From: Ruminococcus sp.
GTDB taxonomy: Bacteria; Bacillota; Clostridia; Oscillospirales; Ruminococcaceae
Assembly (NCBI GenBank): GCA_014799765.1
Contig: JAAVHK010000046.1
Coordinates: forward strand, 1-5,524
Length of the DNA: 5,524 bases
Reading direction: 5' to 3'
The notes under the pieces were generated by a model, which worked only from the letters and a program-made list of their open reading frames with translations, ran no database searches and was not told the origin of the DNA. A program made the translations under genes and the position numbers. Numbering within the stretch: the first letter of the stretch is position 1; every line of letters starts with the position of its first letter. Positions 1-5,524 of this stretch are shown here, one piece after another.

Positions 1-76
1 AATTATTAATTAACATAATTTTCCACAAAACATATAAAACCTGCTCCGGATTTTTTATATTTTAATGACGATTACG

Positions 77-103
77 GGATTTTTTTAAAAATCCTTGTTT
101 TTT
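77..103 (+). terminator. possible weak hairpin and T-run terminator upstream of the operon
   Basis: GGATTTT (77-83) is the reverse complement of AAAATCC (88-94), giving a 7-bp stem with a 4-base loop, followed by the T-rich stretch TTGTTTTTT (95-103). This resembles an intrinsic terminator that could end transcription from a gene left of the window. The stem holds only three G-C pairs and many A-T pairs, so it is weak and could be chance in AT-rich DNA. No gene is visible in bases 1-76 to be terminated. Confidence 0.3.
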
Positions 104-107
104 ACTC

Positions 108-136
108 TTGCATTTGAAAAGAAGTTGTTGTATAAT
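108..136 (+). promoter_or_regulatory. sigma-A-type promoter of the acyltransferase operon
   Basis: TTGCAT (108-113, four of six matches to TTGACA, including the TTG) and a perfect TATAAT (131-136) are separated by exactly 17 bp. Transcription should begin near 142-144, leaving a leader of about 57 bases before the first start codon at 200. No other promoter this good was noticed further downstream, and the five genes are tightly packed, so this is probably the main promoter of the operon. The call rests on sequence match only. Confidence 0.75.
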
Positions 137-140
137 TAAT

Positions 141-166
141 ATTACAGTTTGTTTTTACGCTGTAAT
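141..166. promoter_or_regulatory. perfect inverted repeat over the predicted transcription start
   Basis: ATTACAG (141-147) and CTGTAAT (160-166) are exact reverse complements separated by 12 bases. The half-sites are 19 bp apart, close to two helical turns, and the left one covers the predicted start of transcription. It could be an operator for a dimeric repressor that blocks the promoter just upstream, or a 5'-end stem-loop in the mRNA that affects its stability. The sequence alone does not separate the two. Confidence 0.45.
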
Positions 167-186
167 CCGATAAAAATAATAACAAA

Positions 187-193
187 AAGGTGG
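187..193 (+). promoter_or_regulatory. ribosome binding site fixing the acyltransferase start
   Basis: AAGGTGG lies six bases upstream of the ATG at 200 and matches AAGGAGG except at one position. An in-frame TTG at 149 would lengthen the protein by 17 residues, but it has no such site, falls in the loop of the inverted repeat, and adds residues that do not look like the start of an AlgI/DltB protein. The ATG at 200 is therefore preferred. Confidence 0.75.
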
Positions 194-199
194 TTGAAA

Positions 200-1600
200 A
201 TGGTATTTTCAAAATTATTCTTCATTTACTTCTTTCTGCCATTGTGCCTGTTTGCGTACGCACTCGCACGAGGGACGAAGTCCAAAAACGTAGTACTTAT
301 AATCTTCTCGCTTATCTTCTATGCGTGGGGCGAACCGGTCTATGTATTCCTGATGTTGTTCAGTGCGTTGGTGAATTACGGATTAGCACTGGTAATCGGC
401 AGGCACAAGGACACTAAACTTGATACTTTCGCTACGGCACTGGCGGTAATATACGATTTCGCTATGTTATGTCTTTTCAAGTACAGCGGTTTCATAATCG
501 AGAATATAAATGCATTGTGTTCTTCAGATATACCAGTACCCGATATAAAGCTACCAATCGGAATAAGTTTCTATACATTCCAGACGGTATCATATATAAT
601 AGACTGTCACTGGGAAACCGTGAAAGTACAGAAGAAATTTCATAATTTTCTGTTGTATCTGACATTATTTCCGCAACTTATCGCCGGTCCTATTGTGCGA
701 TACAGTACGATAGAAAAGGAAATAGAAGACAGAAAAATTTATATGACGGATATTTCATACGGTCTAAATCGTGTTGTACTCGGACTTTCAAAGAAAGTTT
801 TATTATCGAATCAGTTAAGCGTTATTGCCGATAATTTCCTGCAACATATCGAAGACTGTACTGTAGTAGGTGGCTGGTTCGGAGCTATAGCCTATGCATT
901 ACAGATATATTTTGATTTTTCGGGATATTCCGATATTGCCATAGGTCTCGGAAGAATTTTCGGATTCCATTTTGACGAAAACTTCAATCACCCGTTTATC
1001 TGTAAGGACATAACAGAGTTCTGGCAGAGGTGGCATATATCACTGAGTACATTTTTCCGTGACTATCTGTTATACGTACCCATTTTCGGCAAGCGTAGAA
1101 AATACGGCGGATTGTTTCTTGTATGGCTATGTACTGGCATATGGCACGGTGCAAGCTGGAATTTCATACTGTGGGGAATATATTACGGAATTTTCGTGTT
1201 CCTTGAAATGCTTATAGGAAAGAAGAAAATGAAGAAAATCCCTATAGTAATACGTCAGATATATAACAAAATCGTAATAATAATAGGTTTCGGAATCTTC
1301 TATTTTGAGGATTTGAACGAATTAGGCGTATTTTTCAAGACAATTTTCGGTTTCGGCGGTAACGGTATTATCGGATTACAGGACAGAATAACATTTGCAA
1401 ATAATATATACCTGCTTGCTGTTTCGCTGATATGCTGTTTTCCGATTATCAACAGTTTCAGGAAACTCACCTCAAAGACAGCATTTACAAGACACGTCGC
1501 CACGGTATTTACTACTGTCATTTCTGCCGGACTTCTTCTTCTCACAAGCGTAATGCTTGTTGATGCAACAACAAATCCGTTTTTATACTTCCGTTTCTGA
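200..1600 (+). CDS. MBOAT family membrane O-acyltransferase (AlgI/DltB-like)
   Basis: A 466-residue polytopic membrane protein of the AlgI/DltB branch of the MBOAT family. These enzymes move an acyl group from a cytosolic donor through a membrane funnel to an extracytoplasmic acceptor. Hydrophobic segments run through most of the protein (about ten), starting at residues 4-23. Family hallmarks are seen in order: LPIGISFYTFQ (118-128), FPQLIAGPIVR (157-167), YFDFSGYSD (237-245), FWQRWHISLSTFFRDYL (from 274) and the WHG motif at 315-317. H279 and H316 are the two conserved histidines, H316 being the catalytic one by family analogy. The length is typical. It is first in the operon, 12 bases before a DHHW/AlgX-like partner, and an acyl carrier protein lies downstream, as for DltB with DltC and DltD. 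No DltA-like ligase is present, so the transferred group is probably not D-alanine. The fold is certain; substrate and acceptor are inferred. Confidence 0.93.
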   Translation: MVFSKLFFIYFFLPLCLFAYALARGTKSKNVVLIIFSLIFYAWGEPVYVFLMLFSALVNYGLALVIGRHKDTKLDTFATALAVIYDFAMLCLFKYSGFIIENINALCSSDIPVPDIKLPIGISFYTFQTVSYIIDCHWETVKVQKKFHNFLLYLTLFPQLIAGPIVRYSTIEKEIEDRKIYMTDISYGLNRVVLGLSKKVLLSNQLSVIADNFLQHIEDCTVVGGWFGAIAYALQIYFDFSGYSDIAIGLGRIFGFHFDENFNHPFICKDITEFWQRWHISLSTFFRDYLLYVPIFGKRRKYGGLFLVWLCTGIWHGASWNFILWGIYYGIFVFLEMLIGKKKMKKIPIVIRQIYNKIVIIIGFGIFYFEDLNELGVFFKTIFGFGGNGIIGLQDRITFANNIYLLAVSLICCFPIINSFRKLTSKTAFTRHVATVFTTVISAGLLLLTSVMLVDATTNPFLYFRF

Positions 1601-1612
1601 TAGGAGGTCAGT

Positions 1613-3001
1613 ATGTATAAAAAAAAAAAAAAAAAACACAATACTTTCGTGACAAATTTATTTGCACTGTTCAATATAATAGTAATTATACTGGTACTCC
1701 TTACGGGTTTTGTTTATCTTTTGTTTTTCAAACGTGATACGGTATCGCACGAAGAAAACAGAAATCTTGCTACATTTCCGGAATTTTCCTTTGAAAGCTA
1801 TCTGTCCGGAGAGTACACCGAAGGCATAGCGAATTACTATGACGATACCGTACCGAACAGAAGTTTTTTCAAAACCCTTATTGCTAACCACATTATGACA
1901 TTAAAGGGCATAAAATACGGCGAAGAAGACGGCGGTGTTGAATTATACAACACCGAAAAGAAAAATCAGGAAACAGAAACTCCGGCTGAACCTGTCACTG
2001 AAAATACACAGACCACTACAGGCACAATCGGTACAGGTACGGAAACTACTACCACAACGGCAGAAACTCTCCCGAAAGCAAATGTAGCCGCCGCAAATGG
2101 TGAGGTATCAAATAATATACTCGTCGTAAATAAACGTGCTATAATGCTTTACGGTGGTGCATGGGGTAACGAAGAACTTTACGCCGAAGATGTAAACGCA
2201 TATAAAAAAGCACTCGGCAAGGACGTGAATGTTTATTCAATGGTACTTCCTACCAGTGTATCTTACTATCTGCCGGAAAACTATACTGACCTCGTAGAGA
2301 GCGAAAAGAAAGACATTGATTCCATAGAAAAACATCTTAAGAACGTAACGAATGTAGACGCATATACAGCCCTGCTCCGTCATAAGAAAGAGGCTATATA
2401 TTCACGTACTGACCATCACTGGCAACCGTTAGGAGCGTACTATGCTGCGGAAGAGTTTGCAAAGCAAGCCGGTGTTGACTTTGCAGATATTTCCGAATAC
2501 GAAAAACACGTACTGTCCGGATACGTCGGTACAATGTACGGTTATACACAAAGTGCAACGCTTTTGAATAACCCTGAACCGTTTATTTACTATGAACCTA
2601 AAACAGCTGTTGAAGTAACACAATATTCTACATCTTTCACTGACCCTGTAGAAACTACACTTCTTCTCAATCCGGAAAATTTTGACAATTCAAGTTACTA
2701 TCTTGTTTTCGGTACGGACGATAATATACGTCACGTAAAGACTAAATGCAGAAACGGCAGAAATCTTGTAATATTCAAGGACAGTTACGGAAATGCTTTA
2801 CTTCCGTTCCTGACGAGTTCATTTGAGAATATCTATATATGCGATATAAGATATTTTGACCGCAATGCACAGAATTTTATAGAGCAGGTAAAGGCAACAG
2901 ATGTACTTTTTGCAATGTGTACATATTCTGCTGTCGGCGAAAACCGTGAACATATTTCCGAAAATCTTAACAGATATGACGGTTACACAGCCGGAAACTA
3001 A
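1613..3001 (+). CDS. membrane-anchored DHHW family protein (AlgX/DltD-like SGNH partner of the MBOAT)
   Basis: A 462-residue protein with six lysines (3-8), one membrane span (about 16-39) and a large extracytoplasmic domain. By the positive-inside rule the catalytic part faces outward. The juxtamembrane part carries the family signature ENR-L--FP (48-56) and a D--P-R motif (D78, P81, R83). Residues 118-152 form a Thr/Glu/Gly-rich low-complexity linker. The SGNH core follows, with DHHW at 267-270 and FKDSYGN at 388-394. By analogy to AlgX, D267, H269 and S391 would form the triad for acyl transfer to, or hydrolysis from, a surface polymer. AGGAGG lies five bases before the ATG at 1613. The gene sits between the MBOAT and the FkbH-like gene, and such SGNH proteins usually work with the neighbouring MBOAT. 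Unusually, the codons just after the start form an 18-A tract that could vary in length and switch the gene off. The acceptor polymer is unknown. Confidence 0.88.
   Translation: MYKKKKKKHNTFVTNLFALFNIIVIILVLLTGFVYLLFFKRDTVSHEENRNLATFPEFSFESYLSGEYTEGIANYYDDTVPNRSFFKTLIANHIMTLKGIKYGEEDGGVELYNTEKKNQETETPAEPVTENTQTTTGTIGTGTETTTTTAETLPKANVAAANGEVSNNILVVNKRAIMLYGGAWGNEELYAEDVNAYKKALGKDVNVYSMVLPTSVSYYLPENYTDLVESEKKDIDSIEKHLKNVTNVDAYTALLRHKKEAIYSRTDHHWQPLGAYYAAEEFAKQAGVDFADISEYEKHVLSGYVGTMYGYTQSATLLNNPEPFIYYEPKTAVEVTQYSTSFTDPVETTLLLNPENFDNSSYYLVFGTDDNIRHVKTKCRNGRNLVIFKDSYGNALLPFLTSSFENIYICDIRYFDRNAQNFIEQVKATDVLFAMCTYSAVGENREHISENLNRYDGYTAGN
1619..1636 (+). repeat. homopolymeric tract of 18 A inside the start of the DHHW gene
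   Basis: Eighteen consecutive A bases encode residues 3-8 of the DHHW protein as six AAA lysine codons. At this length the reading frame is open. With one A fewer, a TGA at 1650-1652 is reached after about a dozen codons; with one more, translation ends at the TGA at 1735-1737. No early in-frame restart is seen, since the next methionine codon comes about 90 residues in. Mononucleotide tracts like this are known slippage sites for replication, RNA polymerase and ribosomes. Assembly error in such a run is also possible. Confidence 0.9.
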
Positions 3002-3016
3002 CAAGGAGGCTATAAA

Positions 3017-4813
3017 ATGAAAGAACTTCATTATCCGTTTAACAGTAAACTTATTCTCCGTAAACGCCGTGCGTTAAAAAAACAGCTTCTCGCCGACGGT
3101 ACGGCACGTATAAAAAAGAAAATAGCTGTTTTAGGTGGTTCAACAACTGATGATATTGTATCATCTCTTGAATTGTTTCTGTTGGATTTCGGCATTGAAC
3201 CGGAATTTTACCAGTCGGAATATAATAAATTCTATGAAGATGCGGTATTCGGTTCACCGGAGCTTGACAGATTCAAACCGGATATAATCTATATCCATAC
3301 AACATCACGCAATCTGACTATGATTCCCGAAAGTCCGGCAGAAACTCCGGAACAGATTCAGCAGAGACTTGATGACCAGTACGAATATTTTCAGACTATC
3401 TGGACAAGCCTTTTTGAAAAATTTTCGTGTCCTGTAATACAGAATAACTTTGAACTTCCGCTGTACCGTCATACCGGCAACTACGACGGCTGGGGTTATT
3501 CCGGAACAGGTGCATTTATAAACCGTCTGAACGTTATGTTTTCCGACTATGCACGACGCAACAACGGTTTTTATATAAATGATATAAATTATCTGTCGTC
3601 GGCGATAGGTCTGAAAAAATGGCACGATGCGGAGGCATGGTTTCTGTATAAATACGCCATGCGTGTGGAAGTCCTGCCGGAAGTCGCCTATAGTGTAGCG
3701 TGTATAATAAAATCGGTATACGGACGTAATCAGAAAGTAATTGACCTTGATTTAGATAATACGTTATGGGGCGGAGTAATCGGAGATGACGGCGTTGAGG
3801 GTATCGAATTAGGCGTTGAAACCGCTGTGGGACAGTCTTATGTGGAGTTTCAGGAATTTATCAGGCAGTTTAAGAATTACGGTATACTTCTTGCGGTATG
3901 CTCCAAAAACGACGAGGAAAACGCCCTCGCCGGACTTAATCATCCGAGTAGTGTTCTGAAGCCGGAAGATTTTGTTTCCATAAAAGCTAACTGGAACAGT
4001 AAGGATTCAAATATTGAGGAATTGGCGAAAGAAATCGGATTACTTCCGGATAGTTTCGTATTTGTCGACGATAATCCGGCAGAATGTGCTATCATAGACG
4101 CACAGTTAAAAATTCCTACTGTAAATTTCAGTTCCGTGGAAGAGGCTATGTATAATCTGTCAAGAGGTGGCTATTTTGAAGTTACAGCCGTTTCCAAGGA
4201 CGACTTAAAGCGTAGTGAGATGTATTCCGCCAATGCAAAGCGTAACGCACAGCAGAAAAGTTTTTCCAACTATCAGGATTACTTATTAAGTCTTGATATG
4301 AGTGCCAATATAACAGATTTTCTGCCGGTATATCTGCAACGTATAACTCAGCTTACAAATAAAAGTAATCAGTTTAACGTTACTACAAAACGCTATTCAG
4401 AAAGCGATATGAAAACAGTCACCGAAAGTCCGGAATATATCAGACTTTGCGGACAGCTTGCCGATAAATTCGGCGATAACGGTGTAGTTTCGGTAGTAAT
4501 CGGACGTTGTGACGATAAGACACTTCATATTGATTTGTGGCTTATGAGTTGCCGAGTACTCAAAAGAGATATGGAGTTTGCCATGTTGGACGAACTTGTT
4601 AAACAGTGTCGTGAACGTGGCATTGAAAAAATAATCGGTTATTATTACAGGACACCTAAAAATAATATGGTATCGGAATTATTTGCGACATTCGGTTTTG
4701 AGAACGTCAGCCGAAGCGATAACGGCGATTCCGTATGGGGTCTTGATATAACATCATACGTGAATAAAAATCACGTAATCAAAATAAATGAAAAGGAGTA
4801 TAGCCATGAGTAA
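3017..4813 (+). CDS. FkbH-like HAD-IIIC family protein, probable glyceryl (or similar acyl) loader of the carrier protein
   Basis: A 598-residue cytosolic protein with three parts. Residues about 35-230 resemble the SGNH-like N-terminal domain of long FkbH proteins, with a GGST turn at 40-43. Residues about 240-390 form a HAD domain of subfamily IIIC: DLDNTLWGGV (245-254, nucleophile D245 and acid/base D247), CSKND from 295 (S296), SIKANW then K329, and VDDNP (350-354). The remainder is GNAT-like, with QFNVTTKRY, FGDNG and SCRVLKR (511-517) as in FkbH. Characterised FkbH-type enzymes take D-1,3-bisphosphoglycerate, remove the phosphate and transfer glyceryl to an acyl carrier protein, as in methoxymalonyl-ACP synthesis. 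The next gene encodes such a carrier and overlaps this one by 8 bases. AAGGAGG sits seven bases before the start. No polyketide synthase genes are visible here; the neighbours are surface acyl-transfer genes, so a polymer-modifying role is inferred. The exact acyl group is unproven. Confidence 0.88.
   Translation: MKELHYPFNSKLILRKRRALKKQLLADGTARIKKKIAVLGGSTTDDIVSSLELFLLDFGIEPEFYQSEYNKFYEDAVFGSPELDRFKPDIIYIHTTSRNLTMIPESPAETPEQIQQRLDDQYEYFQTIWTSLFEKFSCPVIQNNFELPLYRHTGNYDGWGYSGTGAFINRLNVMFSDYARRNNGFYINDINYLSSAIGLKKWHDAEAWFLYKYAMRVEVLPEVAYSVACIIKSVYGRNQKVIDLDLDNTLWGGVIGDDGVEGIELGVETAVGQSYVEFQEFIRQFKNYGILLAVCSKNDEENALAGLNHPSSVLKPEDFVSIKANWNSKDSNIEELAKEIGLLPDSFVFVDDNPAECAIIDAQLKIPTVNFSSVEEAMYNLSRGGYFEVTAVSKDDLKRSEMYSANAKRNAQQKSFSNYQDYLLSLDMSANITDFLPVYLQRITQLTNKSNQFNVTTKRYSESDMKTVTESPEYIRLCGQLADKFGDNGVVSVVIGRCDDKTLHIDLWLMSCRVLKRDMEFAMLDELVKQCRERGIEKIIGYYYRTPKNNMVSELFATFGFENVSRSDNGDSVWGLDITSYVNKNHVIKINEKEYSHE
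4793..4798 (+). promoter_or_regulatory. ribosome binding site fixing the acyl carrier protein start
   Basis: AAGGAG lies seven bases upstream of the ATG at 4806, inside the last codons of the FkbH-like gene. An in-frame ATG at 4788 lies upstream of this site and has no comparable site of its own, so the later start is chosen. The resulting 8-base overlap ATGAGTAA with the upstream stop suggests translational coupling of the loading enzyme and its carrier. Confidence 0.8.
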
Positions 4814-5048
4814 AAATGAAATAGTCAGAAGACTTACGGAAGTTTTCAGGGATATTTTCGATGATGATTCAATCGTAATCACTGAAAAGACCACCGCAAA
4901 CGACATTGACGACTGGGACAGTATCGAACATATTAACTTAATCGGTGCGGTTGAGGAAGAGTTCGGAATGCGTTTCAAGATGCGTGAAGTTTCCGGCATG
5001 AAGAACGTCGGCGAAATGATTAATATAATCGCTGAAAGAGGTAACTGA
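4806..5048 (+). CDS. acyl carrier protein
   Basis: An 80-residue protein of the phosphopantetheine-binding acyl carrier family. The attachment motif is DSIEH, with S39 as the predicted 4'-phosphopantetheine site (codon at 4920-4922), preceded by DDW and followed by the helix INLIGAVEEEFGMRF. The motif has Ile-Glu-His where fatty-acid carriers usually have Leu-Asp/Glu-Xaa, which fits a dedicated carrier rather than the housekeeping AcpP. It directly follows and overlaps the FkbH-like gene, so it should receive the acyl unit from that protein and present it to the MBOAT at the membrane, the role DltC has in D-alanylation. A Dlt-type carrier for D-alanine is the main alternative, but no adenylating enzyme is visible in the window. 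A holo-ACP synthase must come from elsewhere in the genome. Confidence 0.92.
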   Translation: MSKNEIVRRLTEVFRDIFDDDSIVITEKTTANDIDDWDSIEHINLIGAVEEEFGMRFKMREVSGMKNVGEMINIIAERGN

Positions 5049-5049
5049 T

Positions 5050-5524
5050 ATGAAAAAAATTATCCGGCTGACTGTCGTATTTCTGATAATTGTTATTCTG
5101 TATGCGTGGGGATTCACCATGAAAACGGAATTTTACAGTGTGAAATCGGGAAAAAACAGTCTCCGGATAGTTTTTATTTCCGACTTGCATAATTGTATGT
5201 ACGGAGGTAAAGACCAGTCCGGAATAATAAAGGAAATTGATAATAATAGTCCCGATTTAGTACTTTTCGGCGGTGACGTTATTGACACTCAGGGCGATAC
5301 GGAAAACGCTTTAACACTTATGAAAGATGTTTCTGAAAAATATCCGTGTGCGTACTCTAACGGAAATCACGAAACATGGCGTGATAACGTGGAAGAATTT
5401 TATCAGGACGTTAAAAAAATCGGTATTCCCATACTTGATTACGGTGACAGTACGGATTTCATGATAAACAATCAGAAAGTAAGCGTTTATGGTGTAGTCG
5501 ACGCATACGGAAAAATAATGTCAA
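5050..5524 (+). CDS. membrane-anchored calcineurin-like metallophosphoesterase (5' part, runs off the window)
   Basis: The frame opens at the ATG at 5050, one base after the carrier protein stop, and stays open to the window edge, giving 158 residues of an incomplete protein. AGAGG at 5037-5041 is its ribosome binding site. Residues 1-6 (MKKIIR) are basic and residues 7-22 hydrophobic, which suggests a signal anchor with the enzyme outside the membrane. Metal-binding motifs of the family appear in order: SDLH (D45, H47), GGD (D76) and GNHE (N106, H107). The remaining metal-binding histidine motifs would lie past the edge. The layout resembles YaeI/YkuE-type membrane phosphoesterases. Its substrate is unknown. 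The one-base spacing to the carrier gene argues for co-expression, so a role in processing phosphate or phosphodiester groups of the modified surface polymer is possible but is inference. Confidence 0.88.
   Translation, partial: MKKIIRLTVVFLIIVILYAWGFTMKTEFYSVKSGKNSLRIVFISDLHNCMYGGKDQSGIIKEIDNNSPDLVLFGGDVIDTQGDTENALTLMKDVSEKYPCAYSNGNHETWRDNVEEFYQDVKKIGIPILDYGDSTDFMINNQKVSVYGVVDAYGKIMS

Noticed and set aside
1..76. A gene end or second promoter in the left edge.
   Set aside because: The stretch is AT-rich with scattered T-runs and a TCCGGA palindrome, but no convincing coding frame or paired promoter boxes could be supported.
149..199. TTG at 149 as an upstream start adding 17 residues to the acyltransferase.
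   Set aside because: It has no ribosome binding site, lies in the loop of the inverted repeat very near the predicted transcript start, and the added residues do not resemble the family N-terminus. The ATG at 200 has AAGGTGG six bases upstream.
1300..1891. Open frames on the minus strand across the end of the acyltransferase gene and the start of the DHHW gene.
   Set aside because: They lie opposite two clear family genes, show no recognisable motif and have no convincing ribosome site. One reads the poly-A tract as a poly-Phe run.
4788..4805. ATG at 4788 as start of the carrier protein.
   Set aside because: The AAGGAG site at 4793-4798 lies downstream of it and is ideally placed for the ATG at 4806. 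The shorter 80-residue form also matches the usual carrier protein length.
200..5048. A classical dlt (D-alanylation) operon.
   Set aside because: MBOAT, carrier and SGNH partner fit the general plan, but no DltA-type adenylating enzyme is visible, the extracytoplasmic partner has the DHHW signature, and the loader position is held by an FkbH-like protein.
3017..5048. Part of a polyketide gene cluster making a methoxymalonyl-type extender unit.
   Set aside because: FkbH plus carrier would fit, but the acyl-CoA dehydrogenases, O-methyltransferase and polyketide synthase genes expected next to them are absent. The neighbours are surface acyl-transfer genes.

Overview
The window looks like chromosomal DNA of a low-GC Gram-positive bacterium, most likely a Clostridia member of the Ruminococcus type. 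The reasons are moderately AT-rich coding sequence, frequent ATA isoleucine codons, strong AGGAGG-type ribosome binding sites, and gene families (DHHW protein, MBOAT acyltransferase, HAD-IIIC/FkbH-like protein) common in gut Firmicutes. The genus is a guess from style, not a proven assignment.

Layout: bases 1-199 are an AT-rich leader without a gene. It holds a weak terminator-like hairpin (77-103), a very good sigma-A-type promoter (TTGCAT, 17 bp, TATAAT at 108-136) and a perfect 7-bp inverted repeat over the expected transcription start (141-166). From there five genes run head to tail on the + strand with gaps of 15 bases or less, so they should form one operon: an AlgI/DltB-type membrane O-acyltransferase (200-1600), a membrane-anchored DHHW/AlgX-like SGNH protein (1613-3001), an FkbH-like HAD-IIIC protein (3017-4813), an acyl carrier protein (4806-5048), and a membrane-anchored calcineurin-type metallophosphoesterase that runs off the right edge (5050-5524, partial). 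No RNA gene, mobile element or CRISPR array was seen.

How they may work together: MBOAT + carrier protein + extracytoplasmic SGNH partner is the architecture of the Dlt (D-alanylation) and alginate-acetylation machines. Here no DltA-type adenylating enzyme is visible. Its place is taken by an FkbH-like protein, whose characterised relatives load a glyceryl unit from 1,3-bisphosphoglycerate onto a carrier protein. The inference is a Dlt-like pathway that makes glyceryl-ACP (or a related small acyl-ACP) in the cytosol, passes the acyl group through the MBOAT channel, and places it on a cell-surface polymer with help from the DHHW protein. The phosphoesterase may tailor the same polymer.

A second striking feature is an uninterrupted run of 18 A immediately after the second codon of the DHHW gene. 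A change of one base in it would stop translation almost at once, which makes it a candidate phase-variation or slippage switch for the whole surface modification.
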